Source: Terriglobales bacterium (GTDB lineage Bacteria > Acidobacteriota > Terriglobia > Terriglobales > Acidobacteriaceae). From it: 18,567 bases of DNA. Shown piece after piece: positions 8,097 through 13,739 of the stretch (within the stretch, counting starts at the first letter, position 1; each line of letters starts with the position of its first letter). The stretch covers positions 1 through 18,567 of the forward strand of contig JASHXK010000615.1 of assembly GCA_030043575.1 (NCBI GenBank). Direction: 5' to 3'. The notes under the pieces were generated by a model. The model saw nothing but the letters and a program-made list of their open reading frames with translations. It was not told the origin of the DNA and searched no databases. The position numbers were made by a program, and so were the translations under genes.

Positions 8097-8226
8097 CGGG
8101 TGCCCCACTCATTCGCGTTGTTCGAATGAGTGGGTGTGATCGAAGAACTGAATTCCGGCGCGGCCGCGTGCGAGCTCGCACTACGGACCCACTCATTCCA
8201 AGCGAAGGGATGAGTGGGGCACCCGG
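8097..8226 (-). repeat. Composite inverted repeat with paired hairpins, copy 1
   Basis: The ends are 17-base perfect inverted repeats, CCGGGTGCCCCACTCAT and its complement. Inside each end is a second hairpin: CCCACTCATTCG with a 7-base loop on the left, and CCCACTCATTCC with a 7-base loop and one G·T pair on the right. About 53 bases of unrelated DNA lie between. The element can fold as two hairpins or one long stem. It lies 6 bases past the stop codon of the small minus-strand gene at 8233 and about 130 bases before the S46 gene. There is no transposase. Confidence 0.85.
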
Positions 8227-8232
8227 CCGCTA

Positions 8233-8520
8233 TTAGTCAACCCAGGCCAACGCCTCCCGCTGAGCGTCGCTCAGTTTCATAGTTTGGGCAAATATGATTT
8301 CAGTGGTGCCCGGAGGGTGAACCACAAGCGTCTCGTCGAACCCCGGTATTGCTGCCTTGAGCCGCAGTATCAGCTTTTCCGCCGAAAGGAATTTCTCCGA
8401 GTGGCAGGGCAGGTTCTTTGGTCCCGGATAGAACGCGAGAACGTACATGGGGAGGCTGAAGTCGTGCGGATAAACACACTGGATGACGATCCTGACCGAG
8501 CTGCCCGGGTCTGGGGACAT
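8233..8520 (-). CDS. Small protein of unknown function
   Basis: I do not recognise this protein. The 95 residues starting MSPDPGSSVRIVIQ look protein-like: alternating β-type hydrophobic stretches (VRIVIQCV, MYVLAFYPG), then an amphipathic helix (SEKFLSAEKLILRLKAAIPG), a β strand (ETLVVHPPGTTEIIFAQ) and a C-terminal helix (LSDAQREALAWVD). No signal peptide or metal motif is seen. The frame stays open to an ATG at 8625, but the added 35 residues are basic and coincide with palindromic DNA, so I chose the ATG at 8518-8520. Its ribosome site is weak (GAGG about 13 bases away). It lies between two copies of the paired-hairpin repeat, and its stop is followed at once by one of them. Confidence 0.5.
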   Translation of the reverse strand: MSPDPGSSVRIVIQCVYPHDFSLPMYVLAFYPGPKNLPCHSEKFLSAEKLILRLKAAIPGFDETLVVHPPGTTEIIFAQTMKLSDAQREALAWVD

Positions 8521-8541
8521 TCGCCGATGTTGCCTCGTCCC

Positions 8542-8581
8542 GTCACGTAGGTATGTGACGCGCGTCACCGACCGCGGTGAC
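8542..8581. promoter_or_regulatory. Alternating GTCAC/GTGAC half-site array, possible operator
   Basis: GTCAC (8542-8546), GTGAC (8555-8559), GTCAC (8564-8568) and GTGAC (8577-8581) alternate in orientation with centre spacings of 13, 9 and 13 bases. The middle pair makes the perfect 14-base palindrome GTGACGCGCGTCAC. The outer pairs form CGTCAC…GTGACG and GTCACCG…CGGTGAC. It sits 22-61 bases upstream of the small minus-strand gene, where an operator would be expected. Confidence 0.4.
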
Positions 8582-8618
8582 GAAGCAATCCGACAATCAA
8601 TACCCAGACGTAAGCGAT

Positions 8619-8669
8619 CCCGCACGGAGGATCACTCACACACATGCACAACTTCGTGCGGGTTTTTTT
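8619..8669 (+). terminator. Terminator-like hairpin with T7 tail, no gene assigned
   Basis: CCCGCACG (8619-8626) pairs with CGTGCGGG (8655-8662), and seven T's follow (8663-8669). The stem is 8 bp with a long loop of 28 bases, less ideal than a typical terminator. It faces plus, yet no plus-strand gene precedes it within reach. It may end a small RNA starting in the half-site array, or be a chance palindrome. Confidence 0.35.
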
Positions 8670-8685
8670 CTTGAAATCGTGGGCC

Positions 8686-8908
8686 TGCCCCATGGCGGCG
8701 CTGTGCCTTAATTCCGGATCGCCAATTACCGTGTCATCCCGACCAAGGGCTTCAGCCCGCGCGGAGGGACACTGCTGTCCGATCGTGTGACGCCGGGTGC
8801 CCCATGGCGCGCTGCGCCTTAATTCCGGATCGCCAATTACCGTGTCATCCCGACCAAGGGCTTCAGCCCGCGTGGAGGGACCTGCTGTCCGATCGTGTGA
8901 CGCCGGGT
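8686..8908 (+). repeat. Tandem duplication of a ~110-bp unit, two copies
   Basis: The unit at 8686-8798 is followed directly by a near-identical one at 8799-8908. Both run TGCCCCATGG, CTTAATTCCGGATCGCCAAT, GTGTCATCCCGACCAAGGGC, TTCAGCCCGCG, CTGCTGTCCGATCGTGTGAC, GCCGGGTGCCCC. Differences are a few substitutions and 1-2-base indels near the ends. Each unit contains the GTCATCCCGA…GGGCTTCAGCCCG repeat also found at 1501-1542, and each ends in CCGGGTGCCCC, the same bases that begin the paired-hairpin element. Confidence 0.9.
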
Positions 8909-9036
8909 GCCCCACTCATTCGCGTTGTTCGAATGAGTGGGCCTGATCGGAGATGGAACCACGGCGGTTTCACGAAAGAAGCTGGTTACGACACCAACCC
9001 ACTCATCCCAAACGACGGGATGAGTGGGGCACCCGG
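8903..9036 (-). repeat. Composite inverted repeat with paired hairpins, copy 2
   Basis: Same design and same orientation as the copy at 8097-8226, with identical 17-base terminal inverted repeats and an identical left hairpin. The right hairpin (CCCACTCATCCC, 7-base loop) is a perfect 12-bp stem here. The central ~55 bases are unlike copy 1. The repeat abuts the TAG stop of the GloVer gene at 9038-9040, so on the minus strand it is the first thing transcribed after the stop and may act as terminator or 3' stabiliser. Confidence 0.85.
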
Positions 9037-9037
9037 C

Positions 9038-10210
9038 CTAGGGAGTTATTTTCCAAAGCGTGCCGCCGTACTCGTAGGCGCCATACTGGCCACATTGCGA
9101 CGCAGTGCCGTATAGATTGCCTTGGGAATCCAGCGCCACGCCATCCCATGGATAGCAGCCATCGTCGCCCCCGGTAAAGTCATAGAGATCTGTGTAGAGC
9201 CATCCATTCGCAGTGCGCGCCAACTTGAAGACGAGTCCCATCGAGTACGCCCCGCCCCAGGTGCTGGTGCCCCACAGGTTGCCTTCAGCGTCCATCAGGA
9301 GATTGGCCGTGCCGATGATGTTACCGCCGTCAGGCGGGCCATCCCACCCCACGGTCTGCAAGTCGGACAATGTCCAATTGTTGCCGGAAGGCGATAGCTC
9401 GTAGATAACGCCGCCATCTTGGGTGGTTATCCCGTAAAGATTGCCTGCGCCGTCCAGAATTACGCCGGCGTAGGTGTTACCAGCATCGAGAAACTCATGC
9501 ACCAGTTCGACCTGGCCGGTATTCGTCACTTCGAAAACCATTCCCGGATACTGCAGCGTCGTCCCATATAAGTTGCCGCTCGGGTCAATCACCACACCGT
9601 TGCCCGGATTGGCGAAGCCGCTTCCGAAGAAATCTGTGATCTGGGTGTAGGTCCATGAACCACCGCCGTTGTTCGTCAGCTTGTAGACGACACCGGAGCC
9701 AGCGCCACCTTCCACGGTCGTGCCGTAGATATTTCCTGCTGAATCGAACGTTATAGTGGTGGGAAACGACCCGTCCCCGCCTTCAAAGGTGTAAATAGCT
9801 GTGTATTCCCATGGGCATGCGACAGAAGAGCAGAAACTAGCTGGCGGCCGCAGATTGAATATCTGGCCTGCAGTGTATGGCCCTCCTGCGCCATTTGAGC
9901 CATAAAGACTGCCGTCGGAACCTATGAGCAGTTTGGCCGTGATGTCAAAGCCACCCGTATAAAGATGCGAGTAGATCCACCCCGAACCTCTAGGGCTGAG
10001 CTTGTACACGGTACCAGGCGTTGCGCCATATATATTGCCGTGCGCATCCAGCGTTACACCTGATAAGGGGACGCCTTCATCGCCTGGGCCGCCGAAAGCG
10101 TGAAGCACTTGGAAAGTTTGCGAGTGGGCTAACCGCGCGGATATAGAGATTAGGCAAACCAGCGCCAAAGGAAAAACGATCCGCAGCCCCAATGTCTTTT
10201 TCGCCAGCAT
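9038..10210 (-). CDS. Secreted GloVer (NLYGTT) tandem-repeat protein
   Basis: The role is unknown. Proteins of this type (Gloeo/Verruco repeat, TIGR03803) are exported and probably fold as a β-propeller. The 390 residues begin with a signal peptide (LGLRIVFPLALVCLISISA, then AHSQ as the likely cleavage area). About seven repeats follow, each with a DxxGNLYG-type turn and a GxVFxL strand: GNIYGATPG, GSLYGSNGAGG, GNIYGTTVEGG, GNLYGTTLQYP, GNLYGITTQDGG, GNLWGTSTWGG and GNLYGTASQCG. The protein ends within the last repeat (GGTLWKITP), with no visible anchor or sorting domain. The start is ATG at 10208-10210 behind GGAGAAG; a longer frame to 10243 lacks a ribosome site. A paralogue lies at 13740-15092. 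Confidence 0.88.
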   Translation of the reverse strand: MLAKKTLGLRIVFPLALVCLISISARLAHSQTFQVLHAFGGPGDEGVPLSGVTLDAHGNIYGATPGTVYKLSPRGSGWIYSHLYTGGFDITAKLLIGSDGSLYGSNGAGGPYTAGQIFNLRPPASFCSSVACPWEYTAIYTFEGGDGSFPTTITFDSAGNIYGTTVEGGAGSGVVYKLTNNGGGSWTYTQITDFFGSGFANPGNGVVIDPSGNLYGTTLQYPGMVFEVTNTGQVELVHEFLDAGNTYAGVILDGAGNLYGITTQDGGVIYELSPSGNNWTLSDLQTVGWDGPPDGGNIIGTANLLMDAEGNLWGTSTWGGAYSMGLVFKLARTANGWLYTDLYDFTGGDDGCYPWDGVALDSQGNLYGTASQCGQYGAYEYGGTLWKITP

Positions 10211-10418
10211 AATCTTCTCCGGTCGCGGCGGGCTGCCGTGCAAGGGCGTCGGCCCCTGTCGCCGTCAAGGTCAAAGAGTGCAGGCCGTACGGGTTGCGAT
10301 GACGTTCCCCTTTACGGTTTCCTTATCGAGGCACGAATATCACGCAGTTCGTAACCAACTGTCAACTTACTTCTGCCTTACGGTTTAAATAATTGATAAC
10401 AGTCGGCTTATTTCACGA
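10211..10418. other. Intergenic region upstream of GloVer gene 1
   Basis: It holds a probable minus-strand promoter (10336-10365) and two copies of AAACCGTAA (10312-10320 and 10378-10386, read on minus) that bracket it. It is distinctly more AT-rich than the flanking genes. No terminator hairpin is visible after the cytochrome P460 gene. Confidence 0.5.
10336..10365 (-). promoter_or_regulatory. Probable sigma-70-type promoter of GloVer gene 1
   Basis: On the minus strand a perfect -35 box TTGACA (10360-10365) is followed after 18 bases by GATATT (10336-10341), which matches four of six -10 bases. Transcription would start about 120 bases before the GloVer start codon. Confidence 0.45.
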
Positions 10419-10937
10419 TCAGGGCGCGTAGTGAGTGAAGACATAATCGGTCGCTTTGGCCTTCTGGTGGCAGGGAAAGCACGGCTTCATGAAAGCCGCA
10501 TCGGCAGCTTTGCCGTCCTGAAAGTGACCGAATCCCCAGCCGCCCGTTGCGGCGTACTTGGTTGAGGCCTTGACCATGAACTGAATGTTTGTGGGAGCGC
10601 CAGGAACGAAAGATTGCGCTTGGCCAAAGACCTTGTTGTTTTCCGCCGACGGGACGTAGCGGTAATGCAGAGCGGCGATGATGGAGCCGTCGGGGAATGG
10701 GAGTTTTTCTTCGCGATAGGCTTTGATCGCAGTATCGTTGCCCAAAACGGCGCCGATGCTATTGATGTCGCCGGCTTCATGGGCCGAGGAAACCCACTGC
10801 CAGTCACGATACCCGCTGGGCATTTCCGTAACGTACGGGGCGGACGCCGCGTCTGCGTGTCCGGGTGCTGGGGCACTGAAAGCGGCCAAGCTCACGATGG
10901 CCGCAATTGTGAGCGCAAGGAACGTGAAGTGTTTCAT
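10419..10937 (-). CDS. Cytochrome P460 family protein, periplasmic
   Basis: The family includes c-type haem proteins that oxidise hydroxylamine to N2O or NO, but many members in non-nitrifiers have no known substrate. The 172 residues start with a signal peptide (residues 1 to about 30, ending GHADA). YRDWQWVSSAHEAGDI (43-58) and EEKLPFPDGSIIAAL (76-90) are P460-family signatures, and CFPCH (153-157) is the c-type haem site near the C-terminus. Length is typical. The ATG at 10935-10937 lies behind GGAGAGG. It follows RNase J on the same strand with a 142-base gap and no clear terminator between, so partial co-transcription is possible. Family membership is sure; enzymatic activity is not, because the lysine that cross-links to haem in true P460 could not be confirmed by eye. 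Confidence 0.86.
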   Translation of the reverse strand: MKHFTFLALTIAAIVSLAAFSAPAPGHADAASAPYVTEMPSGYRDWQWVSSAHEAGDINSIGAVLGNDTAIKAYREEKLPFPDGSIIAALHYRYVPSAENNKVFGQAQSFVPGAPTNIQFMVKASTKYAATGGWGFGHFQDGKAADAAFMKPCFPCHQKAKATDYVFTHYAP

Positions 10938-11079
10938 AGGTCCTCTCCAATATGTTCCGTAAGCTGAATATCGGTGGCCCTGACTGCTTGATTCACCTGA
11001 TGGTCGGGTTCGAAACGGGGTTTTCCAGAGCCCTGGGCCTGTAGAAGGTTTCGCGCTTCGAGACTTGCTCGTAAGACTC

Positions 11080-12750
11080 CTACACTTCCAGGATGACCGG
11101 CATGATCAGCGGCCGCCGCGAGGTGTTCTTCACGATGAAGCGCTTCAGGTCCTGGCGGATCTTCTCTTTGATCATGCCGTAGTCGCCCTTTTCCTCGTCG
11201 CTCGACGATTCCAGCGTGTTCATCACGGTTCGTCGGGCTGCGTCCATGAAGCCGTCGTCGCTGATGCTGCCTCCGAAACCGCGCATCACGATCTCGGGCG
11301 AAGTTTCGACGCGCCCGGTCAGCTTGTTGATGGCGATGATGGGCAGCACGATGCCGTCCTCGCTGAGATGGCGGCGGTCGCGGATGACGAGGTCTTCGAC
11401 CACCTCGCCAACGGAATTCGAATCGATGCAAACGCGGCCGACATTGACCTTGCCCGCCTTGCGTGCTCCGAGTTCGTCGAATTCGAGAATGTCGCCGCTC
11501 TCGATCAGCATCACACTGCCCACGGAATTATGCATGGCTGCGGCCATCTCGCCGTGCAGCTTGAGCTGGCGATACTCGCCATGGATCGGGATGAAATACC
11601 GCGGCTTAACCAGATTGATGATCAGCTTCAGCTCTTCCTGGCTGGCGTGACCGCTGACGTGCACCGGCGGCGACGATCCGTCCTCGTAGATGACGTGCGC
11701 CTCGCGGCGGAACAGGTGATCGACCACGCGGTAAATCGCCTTCTCGTTGCCGGGAATGATTCGCGACGAAAGCACTACGGTGTCGCCGGGCTGAATGCGC
11801 GCGTGCTTGTGATTGTCGACTGCGGCACGCGACAGCGCCGACATCGGCTCACCCTGCGTTCCGCTGATGAGCACGCAAACTTTGTCCGGCGGGAAGTCGC
11901 GCATCTGCGCGGGATGGATCAGCAGGCCGTCGGGAACGTCGATGTAGCCGAGGTCCTGCGCGATCTCGAACGACTCCGTCATGGAACGCCCGACCAGCGC
12001 GACTTTACGTCCGCTCTCGAATGCCTGATCCACGGCCAGCTTGATGCGATGGATCGAAGACGAGAAGCATGAGATGAACAGACGGCGCTCGGCGCGGGCG
12101 AAGATCTCCTGGAAGCGCGCCCGAACCGCCCGCTCGCTCGGCGTATAGCCGCGGCGCTCGACGTTGGTGGAATCCTGGAACAGCGCCAGCACACCTTCTT
12201 TGCCGTACTCGGCAAAGGCGTGCAGATCGAAGAGGCGATTGTCGGTGGGCGTCGGGTCGACCTTGAAGTCGCCGGTATGAATCAGCGTGCCGATCGGCGT
12301 GTGAATCGCCAGTGCCACGCAATCGACCAGGCTGTGCGTGACCTGAATGGGATTGATGGTGAACGGCCCAATCTTGAAGCGCTCGCCCGCCTTGATCTCG
12401 TTGAGCACCGCATCGTCCAGCAGCGCGTGCTCTTCCAGCTTGCCTTCCACGTAGGCCAGGGTGAACTCGGTGCCATACACCGGAACGTTGAATTCCGACA
12501 GCAGCCAGGGCAGCGCGCCAATGTGATCTTCATGTCCGTGTGTCAACACCAGGGCGCGGAGGTGCGCACGATTCTCGAGAAGATAGCTGAGGTCGGGGAC
12601 AACGATGTCGACGCCAAGCAGCTCCGCTTCAGGGAACATCAATCCGGCGTCGATGACGATGATGTCGTCGCCCCAGCGAATGGCCATGCAATTCATGCCG
12701 AATTCGCCGAGTCCGCCGAGGGGAATGACTTGGAGCTTGCCGGCTGGCAT
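11080..12750 (-). CDS. rnj: Ribonuclease J
   Basis: A metallo-β-lactamase/β-CASP nuclease with 5'-3' exo- and endonuclease activity on RNA, central to mRNA decay and rRNA maturation in bacteria that use it. The 556 residues are the usual length. In order: GGLGEFGMN (residues 12-20), the zinc motif HGHEDH (71-76), His139, HTGD with Asp161, the β-CASP region (about 200-370) with LISGTQGEP (294-302), HVSGHAS (364-370) and the last metal histidine in IPIHGEY (His390), then a C-terminal domain. The ATG at 12748-12750 gives the normal N-terminus. A GTG at 12769-12771 would add seven residues; neither start has a clear ribosome site. Cytochrome P460 lies downstream on the same strand, and the EcsC gene is divergent. 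Confidence 0.95.
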   Translation of the reverse strand: MPAGKLQVIPLGGLGEFGMNCMAIRWGDDIIVIDAGLMFPEAELLGVDIVVPDLSYLLENRAHLRALVLTHGHEDHIGALPWLLSEFNVPVYGTEFTLAYVEGKLEEHALLDDAVLNEIKAGERFKIGPFTINPIQVTHSLVDCVALAIHTPIGTLIHTGDFKVDPTPTDNRLFDLHAFAEYGKEGVLALFQDSTNVERRGYTPSERAVRARFQEIFARAERRLFISCFSSSIHRIKLAVDQAFESGRKVALVGRSMTESFEIAQDLGYIDVPDGLLIHPAQMRDFPPDKVCVLISGTQGEPMSALSRAAVDNHKHARIQPGDTVVLSSRIIPGNEKAIYRVVDHLFRREAHVIYEDGSSPPVHVSGHASQEELKLIINLVKPRYFIPIHGEYRQLKLHGEMAAAMHNSVGSVMLIESGDILEFDELGARKAGKVNVGRVCIDSNSVGEVVEDLVIRDRRHLSEDGIVLPIIAINKLTGRVETSPEIVMRGFGGSISDDGFMDAARRTVMNTLESSSDEEKGDYGMIKEKIRQDLKRFIVKNTSRRPLIMPVILEV

Positions 12751-12809
12751 CTGTGAATTCGATGCTAGCACAGCGGGCGAAGGTCGCAGCCGCGGTAGCG
12801 GGTCGGGCA

Positions 12810-12837
12810 GTGTCCTAAAGTCGCAGGTTTAGGGCAC
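12810..12837. repeat. Inverted repeat in the RNase J leader
   Basis: GTGTCCTAAA and TTTAGGGCAC pair in nine of ten positions (the tenth is G·T) around an 8-base loop. It lies 60-87 bases upstream of the RNase J ATG, in its likely leader or promoter. It could be an operator, an RNA hairpin, or an intergenic repeat. Confidence 0.5.
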
Positions 12838-12873
12838 TACCGCGGGTCGTATGGTCGGCGGCTCTCCACAAAC

Positions 12874-12993
12874 ATGTGTCATCCTGAGCGGAGTCGAAGG
12901 ACCCTTATAGCCCATTGCCGTTGGTCCCACGCTTTGTGTCAGGGAACGTGCCGATCAGCCGTTTATTTCTTTTCCGAGTCGGCTTCAGCCGAC
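12874..12993 (+). repeat. Intergenic repeat material (GTCATCCTGAGC… and GTCGGC hairpin)
   Basis: The stretch begins with TGTCATCCTGAGCGGAGTCG, a diverged relative of the GTCATCCCGA repeats elsewhere in the window. Near its right end is a tight hairpin, GTCGGC-TTCA-GCCGAC (12978-12993). It separates RNase J from the EcsC gene. The open frame that runs through it into EcsC is not used in my call. Confidence 0.45.
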
Positions 12994-13038
12994 GGCACAG
13001 GAGCGGGCTTTGATCGCCTTATACTGGATCTATCAGAC

Positions 13039-13716
13039 ATGGCCAACAACGGCAGCAAATCCTGGATGCGGCGGCGCGTGGAAGACGCAGTCCGCAGCGC
13101 CTTCATGAAGGCCTACGACACCGTCAAGGTGAATCCCGAGCATTATCTCCAGCACTTGCGCATCGCCTACGACCTGCCCGTGGTGACGTACGACGGCGTT
13201 TACTCGGTCGATCCCGAGGTTCTGGATAGCATCGCCGAGGAGACCATCCGCGCGCACATGCGCATGGCCGCCGCCGAGGGCGCTGGGCTTGGCTTAGGCG
13301 GGATGCTGACCATGCTGCCCGATCTCGGCATCCTCGCCGCCATCACCCTGCGTATGATCCAGAAGCTGAGTTTGCTTTACGGCTTTTCCTACAACACCGA
13401 GGAAGAAGAGGCGGAACTGTGGGTAGCCGCGGCCAGCGCCGCGGGAGTCGATATCAGCCGCGAGCTGGTGGAGAAGCAGTTTGTCCGGCGATTCGTTCCC
13501 CGCGTCATTCAGCGCATCGCCGTCAGCGCCAGCGCGGAGATCGTCGAGAAATGGACCGCGCGGCTGATTCCGATTGTCAGCTCCGCCATCGGCGCCGGCC
13601 TGAACTACTATTTCGTGAAGGTTTGGGGCGAGCGCGCCATTGGACACTTTCGCCAGAAGCATCTGCAGATAAGGCGGGCAAAGAATGCCATCCCTCTGCC
13701 CGCCAGCCAGACATAG
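13039..13716 (+). CDS. EcsC family protein
   Basis: EcsC-domain proteins were named after the third gene of the Bacillus subtilis ecs transporter locus; their molecular role is unclear and no ABC transporter genes accompany this one. The 225 residues include the hallmark glycine-rich hydrophobic segment EGAGLGLGGMLTMLPDLGIL (80-99), a helix ITLRMIQKLSLLYGF (102-116), an acidic EEEEAELW (121-128), and a second hydrophobic segment IPIVSSAIGAGLNYYFV (177-193) typical of the family's C-terminus. There is no signal peptide; membrane association through the hydrophobic helices is likely. The frame opens at 12874, but the ATG at 13039 is chosen because everything upstream is intergenic repeat. The ribosome site is weak (GGATC). 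It is convergent with GloVer gene 2, whose stop is only 23 bases away. Confidence 0.85.
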   Translation: MANNGSKSWMRRRVEDAVRSAFMKAYDTVKVNPEHYLQHLRIAYDLPVVTYDGVYSVDPEVLDSIAEETIRAHMRMAAAEGAGLGLGGMLTMLPDLGILAAITLRMIQKLSLLYGFSYNTEEEEAELWVAAASAAGVDISRELVEKQFVRRFVPRVIQRIAVSASAEIVEKWTARLIPIVSSAIGAGLNYYFVKVWGERAIGHFRQKHLQIRRAKNAIPLPASQT

Positions 13717-13739
13717 TGTCGCTTCGTCCAGCTTCAAAA

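Larger units (their letters stand above)
8521..9037. other. Intergenic block built mostly of repeats
   Basis: This 517-bp stretch has no supported gene. In order it holds an array of GTCAC/GTGAC half-sites (8542-8581), a terminator-like hairpin with seven T's (8619-8669), a 110-bp tandem duplication (8686-8908) and the second paired-hairpin repeat (8903-9036). Nearly all of it can be assigned to repeated or palindromic DNA. Confidence 0.7.

Noticed and set aside
7965..8108. N-terminal extension of the S46 peptidase
   Set aside because: It would bury the signal peptide, begins within the paired-hairpin repeat, and the internal ATG has a ribosome site.
8686..8908. CRISPR-like repetition
   Set aside because: Only two long adjacent units with no spacers and no cas genes; a tandem duplication explains it.
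10993..11079. 29 in-frame codons after the RNase J stop that read like protein (YEQVSKRETFYRPRALENP)
   Set aside because: RNase J already ends with its usual C-terminus (MPVILEV), so stop-codon readthrough is not needed; the stretch is too short to judge.
11065..12072. 335-codon plus-strand open frame
   Set aside because: Antisense shadow of RNase J, His/Asp-rich low-complexity composition typical of such shadows.
12874..13038. N-terminal extension of the EcsC protein
   Set aside because: The added residues are translated intergenic repeat; the ATG at 13039 starts protein-like sequence.
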